Source: Isoetes taiwanensis (taxonomy: Eukaryota > Streptophyta > Lycopodiopsida > Isoetales > Isoetaceae). From it: DNA of 64,000 nucleotides. The notes under the pieces are model-generated. The model did no database searches and was not told the DNA's origin. It worked only from the letters and a program-made list of their open reading frames with translations. Every line of letters begins with the position of its first letter. Position 1 is the stretch's first letter. The stretch is from contig JAJEKV010000025.1 in assembly GCA_021234155.1 (NCBI GenBank), forward strand, positions 4,916,769 through 4,980,768, given 5' to 3'. The position numbers and the translations under genes were made by a program. This document shows, piece by piece, positions 46,054-57,100 of this stretch.

Positions 46054-46668
46054 CTATGCCCATTCCGTAGTAAAAGAAGACTCGAACCTCCTTGGAGCGA
46101 AGAAACCGGCCGAGGAAAAAAAAAACGCAACTAAAATTGAGACTTCGCAGCCTATGATAAAATCGATGATGTCGCATCCAAAAAAAAAAAAAGGGAAGCT
46201 TGAATGCGCTGCATTTGTCGGGTGAATTTGTCGGTTAGCGGCAAATAAAATCCTAAAGAAAAGCGTCGCCTCGCCTTTTAGAATGGTCGAGGACAAAGGG
46301 ATAGCATCAAAGACGCCGCGGCACCACAAAATACAGCATTCTAGATGCCAGCATGACGACCAAATCGGGCGATAAGTAATTACCGGAAACGAGCGATTAA
46401 AAGCTAAAACCGGGTAACAAATATTCGAAACCGCTATATCGGCCTTCGGCGCCCTTATACGGTGCCTTTTGCTTTTTACCCAAAATTCCATCTTCCATCT
46501 TCCATCCGATAAGACCAACACAGTTCGCCCCGCCACTCTGCTGACTCTTCTGTCCCATGTGCCTTTCGTGAAAGTTACCGGGGTCGGCCTTGCCTCGGAC
46601 CCTAAAATATGCCCTTTCGACTCCTGCATGCAAAGGGATATTTTTCTTGTACATCTCGACAAATACAT
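46054..46668 (-). CDS. Hypothetical 204-residue frame, weak B3-like stretch
   Basis: This is the longest frame outside recognised repeats and mobile elements. Residues about 28-72 (VTFTKGTWDRRVSRVAGRT, then VLVLSDGRWKMEFWVKSK) loosely resemble the middle of plant B3 DNA-binding domains, where a core like LxxxDGRxWxxxF occurs. No other B3 blocks are found in frame, and the C-terminal half is a run of hydrophobic and Phe-rich residues complementary to A-tracts, which looks non-coding. No splice sites could be assigned. It may be a decayed exon of a B3 gene or pure chance. Confidence 0.2.
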   Translation of the reverse strand: MYLSRCTRKISLCMQESKGHILGSEARPTPVTFTKGTWDRRVSRVAGRTVLVLSDGRWKMEFWVKSKRHRIRAPKADIAVSNICYPVLAFNRSFPVITYRPIWSSCWHLECCILWCRGVFDAIPLSSTILKGEATLFFRILFAANRQIHPTNAAHSSFPFFFFGCDIIDFIIGCEVSILVAFFFSSAGFFAPRRFESSFTTEWA

Positions 46669-47949
46669 GGGTGCTAACCATTAAAAAAGAGCAAAAAATC
46701 AATGCAGCAGGTATGCGCACTCTAGAAATACTTATTAGTACACTCCATCGATACATTCACCAAATCATAGCAAAACCATAGGAAAAAAAGATAAAATACA
46801 AAAAGAAACCCCCCGTTATTGTGCTACATATTCATAATGCTCACTGACACCATTCATTCATGATTTTAAAGTCAAAGACTAAGAGCTTCTCTCGCTTCTA
46901 GATGATACACCAACATGCAAGGAGAAAAAGAACGCTAGCGGATAAGAATTCTCTTGGAGGTTATGAATATATAGATGGTATCAAGGTCATTGGAACAACA
47001 ATGTCCGGGAGTAGTATCTTGCAAATCTCTCAGTATTTCGGTAACATGTCCTAAATTTTAAATAAACTCGCTCATTTTCATTCTAATGCCGAATAGAATA
47101 TGTAATTGATTCCCTGCAAAACGAGGGGGCCATCATATGATGTGCTTCTCGAAAGCATAGATGCATTAACCTGCATAGCCCATCAAGCTAATCTGATATT
47201 GCATCACCAAACTCTACCCTCTCAACAACTCATAACCAAGTTTGAAAACAAGTGTTTATAATCAAAAGATATGGTAGTTCTTTTTTGATCACATAACATT
47301 GGCAGAGTCCACCATGCAGTCCGCCATTGCGATCATTCTTCCTAGGCTCTACAATTTCCAAAACACTTGGAAAAATGATCACGCCTAGACCCTAACCTTT
47401 TAATTCAACTTCAAGCCCTGTGTCCTCAAAATGGAGATGAAAACATCACTACTCTTCTCGATGTTGCAACACCTATTGCAGGCTGTAGTTTCTGTGATTC
47501 CTGATGCAACAGAACTCATGTGTCATAGCTTTTTCAAGGACTTTGCAGCTGCTACGGTAAAGGTGAGTAATATTAGCTCTTTAACAGGCAGCCAATGTTC
47601 CAAGTTGGTAATCTAGAGCTTTATTTGACTTGTCAAGGGCCTTGACGGAAGTGGAATTCAAGGGGAAACTGCAGCTACTATTACTAGGAGAAGACACACA
47701 AACATTACGCAAAGTTAAAGGATCATTACCTTGAAAAAGGGAACTTCTGTGGAAATACCTTGTTAAGTGTGAAACCCCATTTCCTTCAAGAGTAACTACT
47801 GACTTGATATGATCTTTGGCTCTTTGATTTAAAATCTTAAACCCATATATCCTTTACCACTCCCTTTAAATCTCCAAGACACGACAAGAAGAGAAAAAGA
47901 AACAAAACCATCCGTAAAACAAATTAAGATGAAGACATTGATTGATTCA

Positions 47950-48200
47950 AACACATGTGGCAAATCTAATATTTATATTGCAAGGCATATGTGCTTCTTC
48001 TAGTATAATGAAATAGAAGGAATGTGGAAAGAAAGCATTACAAATTCGAAAAAAAAACACATGTAGCGGTTCCATCATCTATATTGCAAAGCATATGTGC
48101 TTCTTCCACTATTTTAGAAATGTAATTTAGGTTCAAAAACCAAGCGAATGTGGAAGATTAAACCAAAAGAAAACACCAGATGTAGCAGATTCAAATTGGC
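47950..48200. repeat. About 106-bp tandem repeat, 2-3 units
   Basis: ATATTGCAAGGCATATGTGC (47,975) and its near copy at 48,081 are each preceded by ACACATGT plus CGG/CAA. A third ATGTAGCAGATTC lies at about 48,180. Confidence 0.8.
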
Positions 48201-48740
48201 GACATGCAAAAAAAGGCAAGAAAAAATAATGTAGCATTGAATTCTTGAGCAATTGGCGTGTGAGAAAGAAATGGGTTTTTCGACCATTCTCATTCGCACT
48301 TGCAATGGCATTGTAGAATGCATTTTTCCTTTTCCCCACTTGCTCATATTCCTTTGAACTATTCTCCTTGGCATGCCCCCGCTTTCATCTGAATAAAACT
48401 TCGAGTTCTTAGTCCCTTCTTCTAAGATATCATTGGGGGGCATTGCCTTAGACTGTCAGCAGAAGTATCCACGGAAACTTTCAAACTAATTGTTGACGCC
48501 TTGTCTTGCTCATATGGTTGACGGCTTGTCTTGCTCATATGGTTGACAACTGCCAAGATCCACACAAGCCCCGCCTTTGATCATCACAATGGCTCTCCCG
48601 AGAAGCCACAAATCCACTTTTTCAAGATCTACAAGCGCATCCACAACCCCATCTGCAAGATTACTTCATAACCTCCGAGCGACATCGTTTCCGGTTTTGC
48701 CCTCTCGAAGAACAGGGCAACCAGCATTTACGACCTATGA

Positions 48741-48810
48741 TGGGTTTTAGCAAATCATTGGCATATGCTCGTATATATTGGCATATACCTAGCATATGCC
48801 ACAAACCCAC
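48741..48810. repeat. Two-step hairpin
   Basis: GGCATATGCT (48,760-48,769) pairs perfectly with AGCATATGCC (48,791-48,800), and outside it TGGGTTT pairs with AAACCCA. The 21-nt loop contains another GGCATATACC, a partial repeat of the stem. Confidence 0.7.
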
Positions 48811-50116
48811 CTCAACAAGGGCTTGCCCCTTAGGGGCAACCCAAAAAGACAATCTACCTTTTGATATAATGGGTGATTGCAAAACTTACAAAATACATTG
48901 AAATGGTCATTGTATCTTTTGCCCATATAGGTTATGGGATTCAACCCTTGTAGTTATATAAAGACGAGGACATTAGCTTCTATATGAAAGTATTGAACGT
49001 AGGAATGAAGAGTCATTGTAGTAAAGGGGTTTATATGGGTGCTCCGATTTTATATAATTGTCTACGTTCTCTCGGATCCGTCACCTAATTAAGTCAAGTT
49101 AACAACAATTTATTATCTTGGAAATCGTCCTTTCTTTTATAAAGTAGAGGTTGTGTATTTATAGTAAATGTGTGCGGCATTACCACCCAAAGAACGCTAC
49201 TTCAATGAACTTTTGACATAATCACATTATTTCAAGAATGTAGTACAACATTTATGATTAGAAACTATGTCTATATGCACATTATGATTGTACAATATGC
49301 ACATCGTAGTTACCATGTGTATATGCGCATTGTGTTTGTCCGTATCAATAATGTTGTTGGAAACACAAAAATGGGCCTTAAATCCTTCTCATTATTAAAT
49401 CCAAAAAAAAATCTATACCAAATTAAGCATGCGTGAACAATTATATACTTCAAAGTTGTTAGGTCAATACCACCAATATATTTTCAACAATGTACTCAAA
49501 ACAAATAACACCTCAATTACAAAGCATATCTCTTATAATTTAGAAAAGCTCTTTTTTCATGTTTCGTCATTTAAAGACATAAACCTCAAGACATCAACTT
49601 GCTACTTAGTCTTCAAGATGTGAAGATATAAGTAGTTAATATCACATCTTGGTTTGTGAAAATATAGCCTCCAATGGCATTGGTTTTGTATTATCTTGGT
49701 GATGATGAATAGCAAATGCTCTAGTTCTCTGGTATTAATTGTAAAATAGTTTCTTCTGAGAAAAACATGCCCAAACCAAAGGTACCTGGAAAAATAATAG
49801 AGGAAATGTGGCAAACATTTTTTCGCTTACCAACGTAATTCTCACTTACACTCAATTACGAACTCATAAACATAAATGTGTTCATTTCTAGTAGAAGGAT
49901 TTTCGATTTTTCTAAGAATGTTGGATAATAAATTACATTACCCCTCGAAAAGTAAAATTAGGATGCTTATGAAGGCAAAAGTCTCCATCCTCAGATAGTC
50001 TCTCATTAACATGTACACAATACTTCAAATCTGCACTTGAACCACTATATGCAATACATCAAATATGCACTTAAACTCAAAGATGCTTCCATGCTACACT
50101 TGCACTTCAAAATTTG

Positions 50117-50475
50117 TCAAAATGAAAGAAAAAAAGGAAAGAAAAGGCGGTCAGGTTGTTTTAAAAATTTTTTATAATCCGAATCATAAAGAAGTACTAA
50201 ATCACCTTCTTTGAATGTTGTTGTCTTAAGACGTTTGTCATGTAAAGACTTTGCAATCTGTTGTCCATGAAGAACCGCGAATGTAAGCATCACGCTAAGT
50301 TCATCCAATCTGTTCCAATTGATAAACCCTTTCTTTGAGTCAAAGAAAGTGGATTATGGGTCAGAGCTTGATTGAAAAAGGAGAGAGGGGAGAATGTATT
50401 CAAAAGGCATGAGAGCTTCTTGACCATAAACCAATTTGAAAGGGAGGTGACCAAAGAGCTATTTTGAAACAAGTA
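50117..50475 (-). pseudogene. pol: Ty3/gypsy integrase C-terminal fragment
   Basis: Minus-strand frames carry HDKRLKTTTFKEGDLVLLYD (about 50,170-50,230), the standard C-terminal integrase stretch in plant gypsy elements, preceded by shifted pieces like WNRLDEL and a PFxxVYGQEA-like block near 50,430. It stops at a GC-rich island on one side and runs into AT-rich sequence on the other. No LTR is nearby, so this is an isolated scrap. It resembles non-chromoviral (Athila/Tat-like) gypsy more than the chromovirus in this window. Confidence 0.75.
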
Positions 50476-50700
50476 TTGTAAGTCCATAGTCGATTCGGGC
50501 TCGCTTCGCCCTCTTGAGCGCGACTGGTGCACTTCGCGCACGATCTACTTTTCGACGCAGCGCCAGTTCGATCCCTTTGGTCCTACCTCCGGGAGGTTTT
50601 GGATCTAGCGGACTCACCTCTGTCCTCAGGCGCCTACCGAGGTCCGGAAATTCATGTGTATATATATATTTGTACACCGCCAGGCTTGTTGTCATGACAG
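50476..50700. other. GC-rich hairpin cluster of unknown origin
   Basis: A 220-bp GC-rich island in AT-rich surroundings contains three tight palindromes: GGGCTCGCTTCGCCC, GTGCACTTCGCGCAC and ACCTCCGGGAGGT. It could be a SINE, an organellar insert or a GC cluster; none is proven. The 78-residue minus frame crossing it is probably chance. Confidence 0.5.
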
Positions 50701-50889
50701 TTTTTCCCTCGTATGGGAGTTTTTAATCCGTAGCAACGGCTTGCTTGCACCCGTAATTTGGGTCCCATAGGGGCGATTGGCCTCGCAGGAGAATTGATCA
50801 AAACGCTTGATTGGCAAGTCTATGGTTACGTTAATGAGCCCCCAAGAAAGGAACTTCACGAAGACTAAAAGCTAATTGACAAGAAAAGG

Positions 50890-51975
50890 CGCCTCAGTAA
50901 TATGTTGGATAACATGTTTGATCATATGTCGAAGTTTGTATATCATAACTTTGTAGCACATTGGCGTAGAAAACAATTCAAGGAATCCATGAAGAGTCTT
51001 CGTGATGATACCAGATTATCGGGCCATTGATTTCTCGAGAATTATACTTTGAAACCATTCATTCAACAGATTCAAGCACAACATTGGTACAATGAACAAA
51101 TCAGTATATTGGTCCACATCACGATGTTCAAGGTATGCAGTAAAATGAGGAATGTGTACACTTTATTTCAGATGACAAAACACATGATACTCACTTTGTA
51201 CAAAAAATCATTCAAGATGCACCTCAATTGGGAAAAGAAAATGGTACGGGTCATATGAAATACCACTTAGTTTGTCCGACGATTGATAGCTGTAACGCCG
51301 AGAAGAGCTTTCATCATGTAACTAGGTATCATCAAGAGCATAAGATCAGAATGCACTTGGAATTTCTTTGGCTCGGGACATGGGAAGGGCACATGGCGGA
51401 GAAGGAGCCATAGCCAAACTATGGCTCGAGGCGAACAAAAGAAAAAGGATGGGAAAGTGATAAAAAATGCAAAAGCGCATGTGAGGTTCTTTGAAGAGAA
51501 AATTTCATGTGGAAAGGGTATTTTGAAGGTGTCCGACATTGACCGCTCCCAAAGATTTGATGTGCTCCCAAAGGAAAGGGGTGCACCCTCTTCATTGATC
51601 ATCATCCATAGATCCAAATGATCCAACAAAGTTAATGTGTAGATCTCTTTCATGTTTTTGTAAGGCATGCATCAATTTTGATTGGCCCCGCTTGAGAATG
51701 TCTGATCATTGTGGGCAGGTGGGAGTTGAGAAAACTAGAGCCTACAAACAGGGGACAATGTTGAAGAAGATGGGTACGAGGCAGGACTTGTGGGCAAATG
51801 GCGGGACAATGTGGATGAGATAGTGCAGGTTGAGATTATTTTGCATCATTCATCCCCGCACAATTATGAAAGGGTCCCTTATTATCTCATCCAAAGGCAC
51901 GTAAGTGAAACATGCCCTAAGAAGACACCAAGGATGACTATGGAAATGAATTTTATTGTGGTAATGAAGTTATAG
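50890..51975 (+). pseudogene. Decayed transposase-like gene
   Basis: Broken plus-strand frames contain blocks I recall from a large, mostly uncharacterised transposase-like family: FSENYTLKPFIQQIQAQHW (family: DFAxNY...DExQxxHW), DDKTHDTHFVQKI, a Cys-Asn-Ala-Glu/SFHH stretch where the family has DGxxAQYKxxxxF, and a shifted version of F-G-S-G-H-G-K-G near 51,370 followed by GEGAIAKLW. The end (VPYYLIQRHVSE) runs to 51,975. Several indels and stops preclude function. It ends 28 bp before an LTR, so the eroded chromovirus may have landed at its edge. Family assignment is from memory. Confidence 0.45.
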
Positions 51976-52003
51976 TCGGTAACTACTTTGAATTGATTTA
52001 CGT

Positions 52004-53620
52004 TGCCAGCTCTCGCCCTTGAACATATACGACCCTACCAGATACATATGGGGATTTTCTCCCATGGCAAACAACTTGCCATATAGGCCCTCCGCTCCTA
52101 ACTCGGGCCGCCTATAATAAGACGCCAAGGGACACGGAGGGTCATTCGCCCACGCCTTCAATGGGCTTCTACGTCGCTGGAAGCATGAATACAAGGGTTA
52201 GCACACGATAAATCACATATAAAATAACCACCACGAAGGGTGGCATATCGATCCAAATACCAGAACGAAAGAATATGCATCTAAACCTAGGAAAACACCC
52301 CCAAACCCCCGTGTTCTACCCCGGTTCCTACTCTCGGAGGATAGACCCGGCTTGGCCTCAAGAGATCAGCCAGACGTAGGTATAACTGGCGCTATCGGCA
52401 TAGAACATCGGCTAGGGTGGTCCACTCCATCCGCCCCCCCACCACACTTTGCATGGGTCACTCCACGCCATGGCTTCTCGGGCGATAGCCTTCCCAGACG
52501 CAGCTCGAGGCATCACCCTCGAGCCTACTCCGTGGTTCATGAAGCCCCGGGCGATGAGGCAGTCGTGGAAGTCCCCTTCCGTAATCACAAAGGTTCCATG
52601 GGTGAGCTAGAGAATACGTTGCCGCATCGGGCGCACCTCCCCGCATCCGTGCCGACTTACTCACCCTAAATCTACTCAAAGTGCAAGGTGCCCCATACGG
52701 GTCACACCTCTACACCAGTGGAGTGTCGGACCCATACCCGCCCCTCACGCGGACCTGGCCATCGTGTCTAGCTCACTTTGTAGGAGTCTTAGGAGCCTTT
52801 ATGTTCGTGGTAAGACCCCACCCCACTTCACCACTGTTTCCTTGTCCGGTGCTAAGCCAGTACCATAGCATCTATGACCCGTGGGCTCTTGTGCACAGGC
52901 CGCAATTAACGGGGATAATATAGGGCTCTATCTAGGAGCATACTACAATAAATGGGCTCGAGGTCTCTACCCCCTTAATTCCCCCCATTTCCAGAGTAAC
53001 ACTAGGCCAAGAACCATCAATCCATCCTTTACGAAAGCAAAACCAGAATCAATATAAAGAGAACTTACCTTTACAATCAAGGGTTAGTTCCTACGAGTAA
53101 AACACAGAGAGAAATGCACTAACAACCCAAACAGGTGCCCAACAGGGGCGCTATCCTAGAATTCACAACTACTCTAGCCACCCACCTGTTCTTCTGGACC
53201 CGCTGTCATTGGGGATTTCCATCTTCTTGGTCTTGGTGTTCAGCTCGTGTCGGCTGGGTGGCGTCCAACTGCTCAAGGTGGCGCCTCACCTGGTCACAAG
53301 GGTGGCGCCCCACCGCTCAAGGTGAGTTGTGGGCTGATATGGGGTGGTGATCCACCCTATAGATCCCAATTAGCATTACCATGTTAGCCAATCGAGGGTG
53401 GCCACGCGGATGCCTCCCAAGCCATAATTAACTTAATTATGGCTTTTAAATATTAGTTCCTTAGTTATAGGTTATTATCCTTAATAATTAAATTAGCATA
53501 GCTAATTTAATCCCTTTAGGTCAACCCCCTAGGTTACCATACCCCCATGGTGGCGATTCTATACTAGGTGACGTGTCAATATATTTATAATTATACCGTA
53601 TAAATACTTGGAACGCCACA
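52004..53620 (-). repeat. 3' LTR of the second chromovirus copy
   Basis: Uninterrupted, about 1,617 bp, from TGCCAGCTCTCGCCC to GAACGCCACA, alignable to 24,142-25,753 throughout. Confidence 0.9.
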
Positions 53621-53633
53621 TTCTCCCCTCCTT
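53621..53633 (-). other. Polypurine tract of the second copy
   Basis: Minus-strand AAGGAGGGGAGAA abuts the LTR, identical to the first copy. Confidence 0.88.
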
Positions 53634-54208
53634 AGACTTAATGTCAGTCCTCAAAGATTGGGTTACATAAAATGTAGTAATTGACATTATGAAGGAAGAG
53701 AATTCCTTATTTCGTAAGATAATGTATTAAAACTTCAAAGTTTAAAATAGCTCAAGCACCGAGGTGCGATTCACATGATTATCATAAGCAACAAGTTCAA
53801 GGACCAAGTCCAATATCAAAATGGCGCAAATAATAAGGAACTATATGTAAACACCATGAAAACGGAAAAGGTCGGGTCATCAAGAACCCCTCTATACATG
53901 GGCAGTCCCTCTCGCCACCGCCCGCATATGTCAATATATCGGCTTCATAGATAAAATAATTAGGTTGTGGTTGAAGGGTCCACCCCTAGAAGAAGTAAAA
54001 GAAAATTTATCTACAAGGAACCTATCATGCCTATGGTTCGCAATTCATTACTGCTTATGAACTACATGATGTACAAAGCCAGCCGTGGTCGTCCACATTG
54101 ACAAGACACCACGCCCTAAGGGAACACGAAGGTGATCCCATCATCGTAATCGTTGTTAACCACGATGCATCTACCCTCTACCGATTCTCTACAATCAAGT
54201 CTTCAAGC

Positions 54209-54415
54209 TTACCGCCGGAGCGCGGGGTTGATAGCATCGCTGATGGTGCGCCTTGAGATTCGCATTATGAAATCCGGATAGTGCTTCTCAAGATCCGCTT
54301 GCATCACCCACTTAGTATCCTCCATCGGCAAGTGTTTCCACTTGACCAAGTATTGTAACATTTGAGTCCTCCCGGGTCCCATTTTATAAGCTCGATCAAG
54401 AAGAGCTTGGTGCAC
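54209..54415 (-). pseudogene. pol: Chromodomain of the second copy
   Basis: The frame holds ALLDRAYK, LQYLVKWKHLPMEDTKW and DLEKHYPDF, in line with the first copy's chromodomain. The conserved Ala-Thr before Trp became Thr-Lys. Upstream integrase is in other frames. Confidence 0.88.
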
Positions 54416-55945
54416 TATCTCTAGCTGCTCCTCTTCGCATTTCCGTGGAGGGTTGGGGTTTCAAAACCTCCTCCGATCGGGGTGTGCCGCTTTAGAAGAC
54501 TCACATGAAAACCTTTGTGGATCTTGCCGGGTGGCAAGTCCAGCGGATATGCTTGCTCCCCAATACGCTCAGTGGATCTTGAACGGTCCAGCCCCATCCG
54601 GGTGCCAACTTCTGCGCTACCAATCTTAAGCTTGGCTTGTTTTACCTTTTAATCTTAAGCCAAACCGATTCACCCACTGAAGACTCGGGGTCCTGTGGTT
54701 TATCTGCTACACTCTTTTTGACGACCGCGGCAGCCTAATAAGTAACCACGCATTTCTTCGACCAAAGCTTGCATCTCCAGGAGGAGTTGTTGAGAAACCT
54801 CCACTTTCGACACGGGTTGTGCCATGTGTCGAGTAAGGCATTGATAACCATAATTTATCATGAAAGGAGACATTCGAAGACTCCTATTTCATACCGCTAT
54901 AGGCAACCTCTACCGATAAATATAGTCAGCCCATTGAGATTGCTTACTCCACACATAAACTCGTAGCATATCCTCTATAATACGATTGGTACGCCTGCCC
55001 CGACCATCCGGTGCGAGGATGATATGCGCGACTCATAGCAAGCTTGGTCCGATGGTGGTGAAGAAATCTTTCCGTAATGCACTTACAAATTTGGGATCTC
55101 TCGTCGATACAATAACCCGTGGCATTCCGCGGTAACCCGAAGATCTCCCTTTGCGAAAAAGCAAGGTCGACATCGGCTTGTGGTGGTACGATATGGCAAG
55201 AAGTGAGCCATTTTTGACAATTTGTCCATTCCACCACCATTAGCATCATAGCCACCGAGAGTTCGTGGTAGGCCCACAATGAAATCCATGGTTATTACTT
55301 CCCACTTTATGGGGGGCACATCCAAAGGTCAGAGCTCTCGAACTCTTAGTTGCACCGCCTTTGGTTTGGTCAATACACACTTGACACGCTAATGTATCTA
55401 GCAATATCCTTCTTCATCGAAGGCCAAAAGTAACTAGAACGGATTTTAAAATAGGTCTTCATAAATCCTCGCATGTCCAGCTATAGGGCTGTTATGTGTG
55501 TCATGGAGGATTAACTTACGCGACTGAAGTCCGAGGTACACACAACTTATCCTTTTGTGATATAACATTGCCTTCTTTCTTATATGAACGGAAAGCTTCG
55601 CGTTTTTTTATCTCGCGTATGCCTCCTTACTCAAACCAGCCCACATTTCACGTAATCCCTCGATCCGTGGGCCAAGGTCTGTTCTATCTGCTTCCCAAAC
55701 TCACTTGTGAGTGTAGAAATTGCATTACAATGGGTTCGGGTTACCGAGGGGTATGTGACAATGCATCCCAACCACATTGTGCTTTCCGTGCTTATACATG
55801 ATCTCAAAATCATATTCTTCAAGAAATTCCATCCATCTCCTCCTCGACGGAGGTTGAGGTTCCTAAGGTGGATAAATAACCAGACTTTGGTGATCCGTGG
55901 TCCAACCGAATCTTCTACCAAGGAGGTAGTGTTCCATATTCGCAA
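54416..55945 (-). pseudogene. pol: Integrase and RNase H end of the second copy
   Basis: WEVITMDFIVGLPRTLGGYD (near 55,250-55,305) carries the first catalytic Asp, and DKLSKMAHFLPYRT follows in frame. TYHPR-type and PFM-type blocks survive only as DNA similarity. FGKQIEQTLA at about 55,670 marks the RNase H to integrase linker. All joined by indels. Confidence 0.85.
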
Positions 55946-57100
55946 GGCGCAACAATAGCTAACAACAACTCCCCATCATGGGTAGGATATCGGCGTTCTC
56001 GCCTCGCTCATCTTCTTTGAATCATAGGCACAACCCTCCCTTCTTGCATCGTGACTCACCAAAGGCAATTTGACCGGCATCTCGGGGTTACCAGTTTATC
56101 CTTGTCGATCGGGCAACGTGAGAATCGGTGCCGACGCTAAGGCATCTTTAAGTCATGGAAACTTCCCGAACCTTAGTCTTCCGTTGCTCCATCCAACTTT
56201 CACCTTCTCATGCTTTGTGAGATTTGTAAGAGGTGCCGCAATCCTTGCAAAATCCTTTACAAACTTTCATAGTATCCCCGCTAATCCCAAGAAACTTCGG
56301 ACCTCTGGAGACATTCTCCGAATAGGCCATTCCCCTTACGCTCCTATTTTTGGCCGGATCTCAGAGTAATTCCCTCCTGAAATGATATGGGCCCAAATAA
56401 TCAACCTTTTGGAGTGGCAAACTTGCACTTAGAGAATTTGGCAAAAAGCTGATGACGCCTTTAACTTTTGTAGGGCCAATTTAAGATGTTTCATGGTCTT
56501 CTAGCGCTTATCAGATGAGAATGTCGCCAAAGAAATGACAACAAAATCATCCAAGTATTGTCTGAAAACATCATTCATTAACCGCATAAACGCTATGGGG
56601 GCATTAGTTAATCCTAAAGGCATAACGGTAAAACTCATAATGCCCATATTCTAGTGCTTAAAAGCAGATTTATGGATGTCCTCCCTTTTTAATCCTTATC
56701 CGGATGATATCCCGAAATTAAGATCAATCTTTTGAAAAATACTTGGCCCTTGCAACCGATCCATTAGGATCATCTCGCCTCAAGAAGCATAGCGATTCTG
56801 ATGGTATGTCATATGCTGATAATCAATACACATTCTCAAGGAGCCGTCCTTTCTTGACAAAAGAAGGAAGGCCAAAAAGGCGAAACGCTTAGGTCGGATG
56901 AAGTCCTAGGTTTAGGTGCCTTGAAGTTGCTTCTAAGCCTCTGGCCAACCTCGTGGGACCCATGACGCAGACGGGGCCTCACTGTAGGCTTGTGACTGCT
57001 CTAGTGCTTTTTCTATCTCACATTCTACCCCTAAAAGAGGGAAGCTTGTGGATCTCAGTCTGGAAAAAGATCGCAAATTCATGGAGAATACCGGGCAATC
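55946..57100 (-). pseudogene. pol: RT of the second copy, shattered
   Basis: DNA-level match to 19,652-20,848 throughout, for example near 56,545 (active-site region) and 56,590 (ATTAACCGCATAAACG). No frame stays open beyond about 40 codons. Loss of frame is due mostly to 1-3-nt indels. Confidence 0.85.

Larger units (their letters stand above)
46782..50109. other. Intergenic, AT-rich; no supported gene
   Basis: Frames here are short and without known motifs. The region has a tandem repeat at 47,950-48,200 and a hairpin at 48,741-48,810. No element boundary was found. Confidence 0.55.
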
